Positions 23,459 to 32,208 of a stretch of DNA of 43,091 nt are shown one piece after another. The notes under the pieces were generated by a model that saw only the letters and a list, made by a program, of their open reading frames with translations, was not told the origin of the DNA and made no database searches. Position 1 is the stretch's first letter; the number at the start of each line of letters is the position of its first letter. The position numbers and the translations under genes are program-made. Source of the DNA: Acidobacteriota bacterium (GTDB taxonomy: Bacteria > Acidobacteriota > Polarisedimenticolia > Gp22-AA2 > AA152). The stretch is taken from positions 1-43,091 of the forward strand of contig JAKEFJ010000195.1 in NCBI GenBank assembly GCA_022616665.1. Direction: 5' to 3'.

Positions 23459-24064
23459 CTAGGGCTTCTTGGGCGGGTCGGGCACGGGTTTCTTGGCGTC
23501 TGCCGGGGGCTTGGTGCCTGTAGGTTTGGCGGCCGGAGCGCCCGCAGTTCCCTTGTACATCTGGTTGAATTTGGCGATGACCTCCCCGGTCACTTCCACC
23601 ACGGCATCGTTGTAGACGACGATGCTCTTTTCCAGGATGAGCATGTACTTTTTCTCTTTTCCCAACGCAGTGACTACCTCTACCAACTCCTTCTGAAACT
23701 GGTCCTGGCTGTCACCGAGCTGCGCTTTCATCTCGCGCGTGGCGTCATCGTTCAGACGCTTTAGATCGATGCTCTTCTGGTCGATGTCTTTGAGCATCTG
23801 ACTTCTTTTGTCGTCGCTGAGGCTTACTTCTTGTTCGCGAAGCTTATCTTTGAGCTTGTTGAGCTCGGTCTCTTTGGCGTTGATCTCGCCAATCTTGGAG
23901 TCCCGGAAACTCGCCAGCTGGGCCTGAATCTTCTTCCCCTCCTCGGTCTGCTGCCAGATCGCCTGGGAATCGAAGACGCCGATGCGAATCCCCTCCTGCT
24001 GGGCCAGAGCGGCTCCCGTGACGCCGGCGGCCAGAAATATGCATGCCATAACCTTTCTGAGCAT
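23459..24064 (-). CDS. skp: Periplasmic chaperone Skp/OmpH family
   Basis: Skp holds unfolded outer-membrane proteins on their way to BamA. The 201-residue protein has a signal peptide (CIFLAAGVTGAALAQ), the family start IRIGVFDSQAIWQQTEEGKK, and two long charged helices (about 45-135) forming the tentacle coiled coil. The C-terminus after ~170 is a Lys/Pro/Ala-rich tail not found in E. coli Skp. GGGAG precedes ATG 24064. It lies 45 bases after bamA, the standard order. Confidence 0.92.
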   Translation of the reverse strand: MLRKVMACIFLAAGVTGAALAQQEGIRIGVFDSQAIWQQTEEGKKIQAQLASFRDSKIGEINAKETELNKLKDKLREQEVSLSDDKRSQMLKDIDQKSIDLKRLNDDATREMKAQLGDSQDQFQKELVEVVTALGKEKKYMLILEKSIVVYNDAVVEVTGEVIAKFNQMYKGTAGAPAAKPTGTKPPADAKKPVPDPPKKP

Positions 24065-24109
24065 TCTGTGTTTCTCCCTTTTCGGATTGACTGCTTCTCC
24101 CTTTCGTGG

Positions 24110-26878
24110 TTAGAACGTGGTGCCGATGGAAAACTGGAAGCTGCTCGCCTTTTCTCCAGGCTCGGGATCCTGAATGAAGCCGTAGATGAAGCGCAAGGGG
24201 GCCTGAAAAATCGGCAGGTAGAAACGCAGCTCGATGCCGTAGTCCACCCTCAAATCCCTCAGATCGATCTTCCGCCCGTTATCAAACGCATTGCCCATAT
24301 CCGTGAAGGCCGCGAGCTCGGCGGTTTCCCCGATGGGAAAGACATACTCGAAATTGAACTGCACGAACTTGTCGCCGCCGGGGAAGATCACTCCGAAAAT
24401 CCCATCTCCGTTGGTATCCTCGCCGGTGTCCAGGGATCCATTCCCGTTGACGTCCTCGTTGACCTCCAAAAGGCCGTCCCCATCCAAGTCCTCGGTATCC
24501 AGGATTCCATTGCCGTTGGTGTCTTCCCCGGGGTCCAGCACCCCGTTCAGGTTCAGATCCTCGGTGTCCAGAATCAGGTTGCCGTTGAGATCCTCCGAGG
24601 GATCCAGGATTCCGTCTCCGTCCCGGTCCTCCGGGCGATCGATGAATCCATTCCCGTTCAGGTCGATGTCGATCCTCGCCGGGCTGATGGTACGGCTCTT
24701 GAACGCCCGCAGCGACCTCTCCCCCCCCAGGTAGAACCGATCGTAAACCGGAACCACGCTTCCGTTGTAGGCCCGGACATAGCCGATGGCGGCATTCAAG
24801 GCAATATATTGCCTCTTGATGGACGGAAAATAAATTGTCCCGAAGGCCAAGGGGCGAACGAATGAGTTGTCCCCCCCCAGAGGTCCTCCTGCGATTTGGG
24901 TGGAGATGTTGAACCGGAACCCGCGGTTCGGCCGGAAGAAGTTGTTCCGCGAATCGTAGGTGAAGCTGGGAATGACGCTGCTGGTCAGGGTTTCGGCGGT
25001 GGAGAGGGCTCCCTGCTGTGCCTTGGCAAACTCATAGATGTAGGTGAAGTCCATCCGGCTGAAGGTTCCCAGAAGGCGCCCTACCTGCGCGCTCCCTCCA
25101 TGTCCCTCCTGAACGGCATTGCGGAAATCGCTGGTACGCTGGAACAGGCTGAACCCCAGCGTCCAGGGGTGGCCCAGAAACCAGGGCTCGATGAAGGAAA
25201 GGCTGTACCGGGACTGGCGTCCACCCAGCTGGAAGCTCGCCTGGACAATCTCGCCCCTTCCAAGGAAATTCCGAGTGGCGTAGGATCCCGAGAGGAAAGC
25301 GCCGTTCAGGCCGCTGACTCCTCCTCCGATCTGGATTTCATTGCGATTGGCCTCTTTACCCTCGATCACGATATCTACTTTGTTCTCGCCCGTTCGCGGC
25401 CGGATCGCGGCATCTTCCGTGATCTGCCAATAGCCCAGCTGGTTGATTTTCCTCAACCCAACCCGAAACCGCTTCAGGTCGAACAGATCCTCTTCCGCCA
25501 CCGGAATTTCTCGCCGCAGGACCTTGTCCCGGGTTGACGTGTTCCCTTGGAATTCCATGGTGTTAATCCGGTACTGCTTGTCCTCGTTGATCTCGATCTT
25601 GAGATCCGCCACCTGATCGCCCTGACGCTCCACGACCTGGTTGGCGGTCACGTAGAAATACCCCTTCTCGCCGTAGTCCAGCTGGATGCGCCCCAGCCCG
25701 AGTTTCACCGCACCGTCGTTGAAGATCCCTCCGGCGACCACGGGAACCCGCGCGAGAATCTCCTCCCGGGTAAAGACCTTGTTGCCTTCCACGTCGATGG
25801 TCCCGATCTTGTACTGGGTCCCCTCGTGGATGGGAACGGTGACGTAAATCCACTTCTTGGGGGTTTTTGGTTCCTCCTCCTTGGTGTCATCTTCCGGAGG
25901 GGAGGTGGTCCCGACGGGCAGGAGCTGGCCCTTCTCAGCAGCCTTGGCAGCCTTCTTTGCCTGCTTTTCCGCTTCCTTTGCCTGTTTCTCCGCCTGCTTC
26001 TGCGCCTGCCGAGCCGCTTCCTCCTCCTGTTGCTGCTGCTTCTTCTTCGCCTCGGCCTGCTGCTTCTCCGCCTCTTTGGGAGAGGTCGGAGGTGGCTGAT
26101 CGGGAAGCAGCTCCACCACTTCGGGCTTCACGTCAACGTCCAGGTAGCCCAGATCCATGTAGGCTTGGCGGATGACCCTGGCATCCTCGTCAAATTTCCC
26201 CGGATGGTACAGATCCTTGGAGTTGGCCCAGGTGAGCATTCCCTTCTCTTTTGTGAGCTTCATCACCTTTTTCAGCTGCCGATCTGAGAAGACCGTATTC
26301 CCCGTGAAGTCGATCTCCTTGATCTTGGTCTTCCCGCCCTGATGGGCTGTGAAGGTGAGATTCTGCTGCCCGGGCGCCACTTCCTTCATTTCGATCTCGA
26401 CCTGGGCATCCAAGTAGCCCTTCTGCCCGAGCATCTGCTTCAGGATCTCCTGTGCCTTGCGAATCTTGCTGTAGTCGACCGGTGACCCGCGATGAATGTC
26501 GGCCTTCTGTTCGGAAAGCTTTTCGTCGATCTGGGTCGTCGTGAACGCCTTGATGCCCTTGTACTCCACGTCGGCGACGAGAGGACGATCTTGGACGTGC
26601 CAGAGAACGATTTTGCCTCTCTCCCCCTGGCGCACTTCCAGGGTGATGTTGTCGAAGAGGTTCAGGTCCCAGAGCCTTTGGAATTCACGCACCAGGACGT
26701 TCTCGTCGTACAGATCTCCCTCTTTGACGGTGAGTTGGCTCACGAGGGCCGACGCTGAGATGCGGACGCTGCCGTCCACGACGATGCGCTCGATGGTCTC
26801 CGACTGCCCCATGGCGAGGCTAGGCACGAGGGCGAACCCGAGCGTCGCCATGACCATCCACAAGCCACGCGTCAGCAT
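24110..26878 (-). CDS. bamA: Outer membrane protein assembly factor BamA with two large insertions
   Basis: BamA is the core of the outer-membrane protein insertion machine. From ATG 26878 it has 922 residues against about 800 usual. A signal peptide (MVMATLGFALVPSLAMGQS) precedes five POTRA domains (about 25-490) and a 16-strand barrel. POTRA3 is interrupted by an 83-residue Lys/Gln/Glu/Ala-rich insert (25853-26101). Loop 6 carries the conserved (V/L)RxF motif as SLRAF, followed by eight EF-hand-like loops (24392-24664), before the barrel resumes with VQFNFEYVFPIG. I choose ATG 26878 because AAGGA lies nine bases upstream and the signal peptide starts there; GTG 26941, overlapping clpC, is in frame but adds 21 unlikely residues. 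Confidence 0.95.
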   Translation of the reverse strand: MLTRGLWMVMATLGFALVPSLAMGQSETIERIVVDGSVRISASALVSQLTVKEGDLYDENVLVREFQRLWDLNLFDNITLEVRQGERGKIVLWHVQDRPLVADVEYKGIKAFTTTQIDEKLSEQKADIHRGSPVDYSKIRKAQEILKQMLGQKGYLDAQVEIEMKEVAPGQQNLTFTAHQGGKTKIKEIDFTGNTVFSDRQLKKVMKLTKEKGMLTWANSKDLYHPGKFDEDARVIRQAYMDLGYLDVDVKPEVVELLPDQPPPTSPKEAEKQQAEAKKKQQQQEEEAARQAQKQAEKQAKEAEKQAKKAAKAAEKGQLLPVGTTSPPEDDTKEEEPKTPKKWIYVTVPIHEGTQYKIGTIDVEGNKVFTREEILARVPVVAGGIFNDGAVKLGLGRIQLDYGEKGYFYVTANQVVERQGDQVADLKIEINEDKQYRINTMEFQGNTSTRDKVLRREIPVAEEDLFDLKRFRVGLRKINQLGYWQITEDAAIRPRTGENKVDIVIEGKEANRNEIQIGGGVSGLNGAFLSGSYATRNFLGRGEIVQASFQLGGRQSRYSLSFIEPWFLGHPWTLGFSLFQRTSDFRNAVQEGHGGSAQVGRLLGTFSRMDFTYIYEFAKAQQGALSTAETLTSSVIPSFTYDSRNNFFRPNRGFRFNISTQIAGGPLGGDNSFVRPLAFGTIYFPSIKRQYIALNAAIGYVRAYNGSVVPVYDRFYLGGERSLRAFKSRTISPARIDIDLNGNGFIDRPEDRDGDGILDPSEDLNGNLILDTEDLNLNGVLDPGEDTNGNGILDTEDLDGDGLLEVNEDVNGNGSLDTGEDTNGDGIFGVIFPGGDKFVQFNFEYVFPIGETAELAAFTDMGNAFDNGRKIDLRDLRVDYGIELRFYLPIFQAPLRFIYGFIQDPEPGEKASSFQFSIGTTF
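24392..24664 (-). repeat. Eight tandem EF-hand-like calcium loops within BamA loop 6
   Basis: About residues 739-829 of BamA read as back-to-back 11-12 residue units: DLNGNGFIDRPE, DRDGDGILDPSE, DLNGNLILDTE, DLNLNGVLDPGE, DTNGNGILDTE, DLDGDGLLEVNE, DVNGNGSLDTGE, DTNGDGIFG. Acidic or Asn residues at positions 1, 3 and 5 and Glu at 12 match the EF-hand loop. There are no flanking E or F helices. The coding DNA is correspondingly repetitive but diverged. Calcium binding is inferred from the motif. Confidence 0.9.
25853..26101 (-). other. 83-residue charged helix/linker insert in POTRA3 of BamA
   Basis: Between the second and third strands of POTRA3 (after DVKPEVVELLP, before WIYVTVPIHEG) lies a stretch dominated by Lys, Gln, Glu and Ala (for example KKKQQQQEEEAARQAQKQ), probably one long helix, followed by a Pro/Asp/Glu-rich linker. 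POTRA3 resumes intact afterwards. Such an arm would project into the periplasm. It falls in coding sequence without a frame break. Confidence 0.8.
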
Positions 26879-26937
26879 GCCTGGCAATCCTTGCGAGTCC
26901 TCGCGGGGCCTGGATGGTGGATGGGTTCCCGCCAGCC

Positions 26938-29364
26938 TCACGGAAGCGTGTTGATTTCCATGGCCTCCCGGAAGGCCAGGCGCTCCTGGTCCAGGAAGAT
27001 CTCGATCTCCCCCTGGCGCGGCAGCGTGCCGAGGATCAGGCTCTCGGACAGGGCGTCCTCGATGTGCTTCTGAATGGCGCGCCGCAGAGGTCGGGCTCCG
27101 TAGGATCGATCCGCGCAGGTGGTCTCGATTAGCCAGCGGTAAACATTGTCCTTCAGCGTGAGCGAGATTCCCCTGTGGACCAGGCCTTCGTTGAGCTGGC
27201 GAATCATGAGCTTCGCGATTGCGAGCAGATCTTCGTCGGAAAGGACATCGAAGACGATGATTTCATCGATGCGGTTCAGGAACTCGGGGCTGAGGGATTG
27301 CTTGACCTCCCGCATGACCAGTTCCCGGCGGTTGCGGTACTCCTCCTGGGGCTCGGCCCCGGAGAAGCCCAGCTTGGGCCCCTTCTGGATCAAGGACGAG
27401 CCGATATTGGACGTCATGATCAGCAGGCAGTTCTTGAAATCGATGGTGTCACCATAGGCGTCGGTGATCTGCCCGTCCTCGAACACCTGCAGGAGAATAT
27501 TCAGCACATCCGGGTGGGCTTTTTCGATCTCATCCAGCAGGACCACCGAGTAGGGCTTGCGCTTCACCCGCTCGGTGAGCAGGCCGCCTTCCTCGTATCC
27601 GACGTATCCGGGGGGCGAGCCAATCATCTTGGCCACGGCGTGCTTCTCCATGTACTCGGACATGTCGAACCGAATCATGGACCGCTCGTTGCCGAAGAGA
27701 AACTCTGCCAGGGTGCGCGCGACTTCGGTCTTGCCCACTCCGGTCGGGCCAAGATACATGAAAGATCCCACCGGCCTCAAGGGGCTCTTCAATCCCGCCC
27801 GGGATCGGCGGATCGCCCGGGAGAGGGCGGAGATGGCCTCATTCTGGCCCACAATCCTCCGATGCAGGTACTCCTCCATTTTCAGGAGTTTTTCCAATTC
27901 CTCCTTGCGGACCGAGGCGAGGGGAATCCCGGTCCACTTGGAGATGACCTCCTCAACGTCGTCCCGGGTCACTTCCAGTACCGTGTCCGTGGTCTCCTGC
28001 TCCCGTCGCCTGCACTCTTCATACTTTCGACGCAGGGCAAGTTCTTCGTCGTGGTGCTTCACGGCATTCTCGAAGTCTTTCCGGAAGAGGAAAGTCTTCA
28101 TGTGGGAGACCGCTCGCTCGATTTCCTGCTCCATCTCCCTGAGCTGCTTGTAGGAAGCGCTGCGATAGAGCTTCACTCGAGCGCCGGCTTCGTCGATGAC
28201 GTCGATAGCCTTGTCGGGGAGGAAGCGGTCGCTGATGTAGCGGCTGGACTGGTAGACCGCCTGAACCAGGGCCTCTTCCGTATAGCGAACATGGTGAAAC
28301 TTCTCGTAGCGGTCCTTAACGCCGAAGAGGATCCGCACCGTCTCCTCTTCGCTGGGAGGGGAGACCTTGATGGACTGAAATCGCCTCACCAGGGACCGAT
28401 CTCTCTCGATGTGGCGATGGTATTCCTTGGGGGTCGTGGCCCCGATGCACTGGACTTCCCCTCGGGACAGGGCGGGTTTGATGATGCTGGCCGCGTCCAG
28501 TGAGCCTTCCGCCGATCCCGCTCCGATGAGGCAGTGGATTTCATCGATGAAAATGATGATGCTCTCGTTTCCCAGGAGCTCGGAGAGGATCCCTTTGAGC
28601 CGCTCCTCAAACTGCCCCCGGTACTTGGTTCCGGCCACGATGAGCGAGAGGTCCAAGGCAAGAATTCGCTTGCCGGCCAGGGAGCTGGGAACTTCGCCTT
28701 GGGCTATCCGGGTGGCCAGCCCCTCCACGATGGCCGTCTTGCCAACGCCGGGATCGCCCAGGAGCACGATGTTGTTCTTCCGCCTCCGGGAGAGAATCTG
28801 GATCATCCGCTGGATTTCTGCGTCCCGACCGATGAGGGGGTCGAACAGCTGGCGGGAAGCCAATTCGCTCAGATCCCGCGAAAACTCGTTGAGGAAGGGG
28901 GTTTCCTTGACCTTCTTGGGTAGGGAGCGTTCCTTCCACACCGTCACCGTGTCTTCCCGCACGGCGTAGAGCCTCATCCCCTTCTCCTGTAGGGCGCGGC
29001 CTGCGGCAGAGTCCTCAACCCGCAGAAGGCCCAAGAGCAGATGCTCGTTCCCCACGTAGGGGTGGAGCAGTCTCTCGGCCTCCTCTTCGGCATGTGCCAG
29101 GATTCTCTTGGTCTCCTCGCTGAAGGGAATTTCCAGGGTCGTGGAAATCTTCTCGCCGGAGGGGCCACGGGCTTCCAGCTCCGCCTGCAGCAGCTCCACA
29201 TTGACATTGGAGCGACGGAAGATTTCCCGCGTGACCTCGTCACCTTCTTTCAAGAGCCCCAGGAGGAGATGCTCGGAAGCAATGACCTTGCTTCCCATCT
29301 GGCTCGCTTCGTAGCGGGCGAGGAACAGGATTTTTTTGGCGCGTTCCGTGTACTTTTCGAACAT
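26938..29364 (-). CDS. clpC: ATP-dependent Clp protease ATP-binding subunit ClpC
   Basis: ClpC is a AAA+ unfoldase that feeds proteins to ClpP. Residues 1-~145 form the double Clp N domain (FTERA-type start, LLLGLLKEGD and LLLGLLRVED). AAA domain 1 has Walker A GDPGVGKT (203-210) and Walker B IIFIDEIH. A short middle domain coiled coil follows (about 410-470), then AAA domain 2 with GPTGVGKT and VVLLDEIEKAHPDV. The LGF tripeptide (KLGFSGAEP) matches the ClpP-docking loop. Its place between lolD and bamA is unusual. ATG 29364; it ends 59 bases before the bamA ATG. Confidence 0.94.
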   Translation of the reverse strand: MFEKYTERAKKILFLARYEASQMGSKVIASEHLLLGLLKEGDEVTREIFRRSNVNVELLQAELEARGPSGEKISTTLEIPFSEETKRILAHAEEEAERLLHPYVGNEHLLLGLLRVEDSAAGRALQEKGMRLYAVREDTVTVWKERSLPKKVKETPFLNEFSRDLSELASRQLFDPLIGRDAEIQRMIQILSRRRKNNIVLLGDPGVGKTAIVEGLATRIAQGEVPSSLAGKRILALDLSLIVAGTKYRGQFEERLKGILSELLGNESIIIFIDEIHCLIGAGSAEGSLDAASIIKPALSRGEVQCIGATTPKEYHRHIERDRSLVRRFQSIKVSPPSEEETVRILFGVKDRYEKFHHVRYTEEALVQAVYQSSRYISDRFLPDKAIDVIDEAGARVKLYRSASYKQLREMEQEIERAVSHMKTFLFRKDFENAVKHHDEELALRRKYEECRRREQETTDTVLEVTRDDVEEVISKWTGIPLASVRKEELEKLLKMEEYLHRRIVGQNEAISALSRAIRRSRAGLKSPLRPVGSFMYLGPTGVGKTEVARTLAEFLFGNERSMIRFDMSEYMEKHAVAKMIGSPPGYVGYEEGGLLTERVKRKPYSVVLLDEIEKAHPDVLNILLQVFEDGQITDAYGDTIDFKNCLLIMTSNIGSSLIQKGPKLGFSGAEPQEEYRNRRELVMREVKQSLSPEFLNRIDEIIVFDVLSDEDLLAIAKLMIRQLNEGLVHRGISLTLKDNVYRWLIETTCADRSYGARPLRRAIQKHIEDALSESLILGTLPRQGEIEIFLDQERLAFREAMEINTLP

Positions 29365-29413
29365 CCTCGCCCTGCAAAGCCTTCGGTTTCACGGCTGGGA
29401 TATTGCGGATGTA

Positions 29414-30142
29414 TTATAGCTTTCCCACTGGCGATTCCCAACCGAATTTGTACCGGCTGCCGTGTAGACTACGCAGCACGCCCTCTTCCAGGACGCACAC
29501 CCGATGGCACCGCTGTGCCAGGCGCTCGCTGTGTGTCACCAGCACGGTTGCAGCACCTCTTCGAGAGGCCGTTTCCTGAATCAGCGCGAATACGGTTTCA
29601 CTGGTGGAGAAATCCAGATTGCCCGTGGGCTCATCCGCCAGGAGGACCGAGGGACCCCCGACCAGGGCCCGGGCCAGGGCCACCCGCTGCTGCTCTCCCC
29701 CGGAGAGCTCTCCAGGGCGGTGTTGCAATCGCGGGGCGAGCCCCAGCTCCCGAAGCAGATTGCGCGCCTTCGCCACCGCATCGGCCTTGGACTCTCGTCG
29801 GATGAGGCAGGGAAGCATGACGTTCTCCTCAGCCGTGAATTCAGGCAGGAGATGGTGAAACTGGAAAACGTAGCCCACATCGCGATTGCGCAGCAGGGCC
29901 CTTTCCAGCGCCGAAAGGGCCGCCATGTCCCTCCCCGCGAGCTCGATGTTCCCCGAATCCGGCCGATCCAGTCCGCCCAGCAGGTGCAGGAGCGTGCTCT
30001 TACCCGCTCCCGACTCCCCCACCACCGCCACCATCTCTCCCGGCATGACTTCCAGGGACAAGCCGCGCAGGACGCTCAGACGGTTGCCTCCCGAAGGATA
30101 GCTCTTGAACAGTTCACGTACCTGGATGGCCGGCTCATTCAT
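29414..30142 (-). CDS. lolD: Lipoprotein-releasing ABC transporter ATP-binding protein LolD
   Basis: LolD powers release of lipoproteins from the inner membrane to LolA. The 242-residue ATPase has Walker [11 protein letters not shown] (41-50), the Q-loop [16 protein letters not shown], the LolD-typical signature [15 protein letters not shown], Walker [13 protein letters not shown] and an H-loop in VTHSERLA. The [13 protein letters not shown] stretch is characteristic of LolD as opposed to MacB or FtsE. ATG 30142 overlaps the end of the permease gene by 8 bases. Confidence 0.93.
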   Translation of the reverse strand: MNEPAIQVRELFKSYPSGGNRLSVLRGLSLEVMPGEMVAVVGESGAGKSTLLHLLGGLDRPDSGNIELAGRDMAALSALERALLRNRDVGYVFQFHHLLPEFTAEENVMLPCLIRRESKADAVAKARNLLRELGLAPRLQHRPGELSGGEQQRVALARALVGGPSVLLADEPTGNLDFSTSETVFALIQETASRRGAATVLVTHSERLAQRCHRVCVLEEGVLRSLHGSRYKFGWESPVGKL

Positions 30143-31376
30143 AGCGCAGCGCCTCCACCGGGTCCAGGCGCCCCGCCTGGCGGGATGGATAGAGAGTGGC
30201 CAGGAACGATGCCGCCAGGGAGATTAGGCACACGCCAGCAACATCCACGGCCCGGATTTTGAACGGGACATAGGGGATGTAGTAGACCTCCACCGGAAGC
30301 TTGACTACCTGATAGGCATCCAGCCACCAGCACAGACTCAGGCCCAGGGTGCATCCCACTGCCGTGCCGAAGAGTCCAATCACGGCCCCTTGGACCATGA
30401 AGATCCTACTGATGCCGGCGGGAGGCATGCCCAGTGCCAGCAATGCGCCGATGTCCCTGACCTTTTCCATGACCATGAGGATGAGCACGGTGATGATGTT
30501 CAGCGCGGCCACGACCACGATGAGTCCGACGGCGATGCTCATGAGCAGCTTTTCCAGGTTCAGCGCCGTGAAAAAGGTGCGGTTCATGGCCATCAGGTCA
30601 TTGACGAAATAGTCCTTGCCCAGGACCCGCTGGACCTCCTCGCCCACCTCCTTGAGGCGCGAAAGATCGCGTACGCGCACCTCGACGATGGTCACCCCCC
30701 CATCCAGCGAGGCCAGGGACTGGGCTTCTCTCAAGTCCACATACCCGCGGGATGAGTCGTAATCGTAGAATCCCGAGTCGATGAGGGCTACGACCTGGAA
30801 GGGGCGGCTCCTGGGGATGGGAAGGAAGGGAGTCATCTGGAGCTGCGGGAGGATCACTCGCACCCGCTCTCCGGGAGTAACGCTCAAAGTTGCGGCCAGG
30901 TCCTTCCCCAAGGCAATGGACGGGATGGCCTCTTTTCCGCTCCGGGAGAGCGCCGACAAATCTCCCATAGATACCTTCTCGGCCAGGTCGGTCACCAGGC
31001 GCTCCTCGGAAAGTCTAATCCCCTTCAGGACGACTCCGGTTCCCCCCGGATTCAGGTCGCTGACCAGAAGTCCCTTGAGCAGCACCACGGGCGAAGCCGC
31101 GACCACGCCGGGCACGGAGAGGAGCTTGCGGATCACTTCATCGGAGTCTTGGATGGGCTTTCCCGCCCAGGTCCCGAAGACGGTCAAATGGGCGTTGGCT
31201 CCCAGAATCTTTTCCCGGATGTCCTGCTGGAACCCGGTCATGAGAGCCAGCGCGATGATGAGCGCGGCTACGCCCACGATGACTCCCAAGACCGAAATGA
31301 GGGAAATGACGGAGACGAAGGTCTGCTTTCGCTTGGCGGTCAGGTAACGGAGGGCGATGAATAGCTCGTAGGACAT
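30135..31376 (-). CDS. lolC: Lipoprotein-releasing system permease LolC/LolE
   Basis: The 413-residue inner-membrane permease has one N-terminal helix (VISLISVLGVIVGVAALIIA), a large periplasmic domain (about 50-265), and three C-terminal helices of the FtsX type. The start YELFIALRYLTAKRKQTF is characteristic of the LolC/E family. Only one permease gene is present, so the transporter may be a homodimeric LolF-like form; that is inference. I choose ATG 31376, where homology begins; a GTG at 31427 would add 17 Pro-rich residues. Confidence 0.92.
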   Translation of the reverse strand: MSYELFIALRYLTAKRKQTFVSVISLISVLGVIVGVAALIIALALMTGFQQDIREKILGANAHLTVFGTWAGKPIQDSDEVIRKLLSVPGVVAASPVVLLKGLLVSDLNPGGTGVVLKGIRLSEERLVTDLAEKVSMGDLSALSRSGKEAIPSIALGKDLAATLSVTPGERVRVILPQLQMTPFLPIPRSRPFQVVALIDSGFYDYDSSRGYVDLREAQSLASLDGGVTIVEVRVRDLSRLKEVGEEVQRVLGKDYFVNDLMAMNRTFFTALNLEKLLMSIAVGLIVVVAALNIITVLILMVMEKVRDIGALLALGMPPAGISRIFMVQGAVIGLFGTAVGCTLGLSLCWWLDAYQVVKLPVEVYYIPYVPFKIRAVDVAGVCLISLAASFLATLYPSRQAGRLDPVEALRYE

Positions 31377-31407
31377 CAAGGGATCAGGCTCCAGCGGGGC
31401 GGCGGGC

Positions 31408-32208
31408 TCACGGAGCGGTGCCGTCACCCTTCTTGCGCGTTTCGCGCTTCTTGCCGCTCCAGGCGCCGTTCACCGGGGTGCCGTCGCCGATGATCCGGCT
31501 CAACCACGTTCCCTTGATCGATTTCAGATCCGCCGAGACCTGCCCCTCCAGATCTCGATCCGCACCCAGTTTGCTGTCGATTCGATGGAGCAGCAGCTTG
31601 CCGTTGATGAAGGTCCCCTGAAGGCTGCCCCGGAACCCTCCCTCTTGCTGATACTCTCCTTCGATCAGGGCCGTGGATTGCCTCAGGTTGAAGACCGCCT
31701 TGTCGTTGCTGGGAAGGTAGGTAACGTCCCAGGTGCCGGTGATTCCCTCCGGCTCCTCGGCGGCAGGTCGGTGGAGTTTTGACAGCCGATCCTGGATGAA
31801 GCGGATTCGCTCCCGGGAATCGGCGATCTGCTCCTGGAGGCGGCGGAGTGTCTGGCGGGTAAGCTCCTCCGCCCGCTGGGCCGACTCGATCTGCAGCGTC
31901 AAGGACTCCTCATCATCCTCCTCGGGCGGAGTGGAGCCGCGCCGGATGGCCGTTCCCAGGCGCTCGTAGAGCAGGGATATCCTCTCACTGAGCTCCACCC
32001 GGCGCCGTTGCGCCGTTTCGTATTCCTCGAGGAATCGATCCAGCCGCGTTTTCTCCAGCTCCTGCTGGACTTTCAAGGTGAAAATCGCGGCCGAAATCTC
32101 CTGGGGAGTGTTCAGATCGGCGGTTTCCTCCCTGTCGGCCGCGGGTGCCGATGCCGGCAAGGCGAGCAGGAGCGACAAAAGCGGCGCCAAGCCGATGGGA
32201 AGCCTCAT
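31408..32208 (-). CDS. Exported coiled-coil protein of unknown function
   Basis: 266 residues, family not recognised. A signal peptide (LPIGLAPLLSLLLALPASAPA) is followed by two charged helical stretches: about 40-85 (EISAAIFTLKVQQELEKTRL and on) and about 100-150 (RAEELTRQTLRRLQEQIADS), likely coiled coils. The last ~100 residues are short beta strands with repeated Gly turns (GTWDVTYLPS, GSLQGTFINGKLLLHRID, IKGTWLSRIIGDGTPVNG), like a small barrel. It overlaps the Usg-like gene by 4 bases (ATGA) and precedes lolC by 31 bases, so it probably acts in the periplasm with envelope functions. Confidence 0.75.
   Translation of the reverse strand: MRLPIGLAPLLSLLLALPASAPAADREETADLNTPQEISAAIFTLKVQQELEKTRLDRFLEEYETAQRRRVELSERISLLYERLGTAIRRGSTPPEEDDEESLTLQIESAQRAEELTRQTLRRLQEQIADSRERIRFIQDRLSKLHRPAAEEPEGITGTWDVTYLPSNDKAVFNLRQSTALIEGEYQQEGGFRGSLQGTFINGKLLLHRIDSKLGADRDLEGQVSADLKSIKGTWLSRIIGDGTPVNGAWSGKKRETRKKGDGTAP

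Noticed and set aside
24392-24664. DNA minisatellite or assembly-collapsed repeat within bamA
   Set aside because: The units differ in length and codons, and the frame and flanking barrel strands are intact, so this is a selected protein repeat rather than a simple DNA tandem array.
23831-24865. 344-codon plus-strand frame opposite bamA and skp, with repeated valine-rich units
   Set aside because: The apparent protein repeat is only the antisense reading of the EF-hand repeats in bamA.
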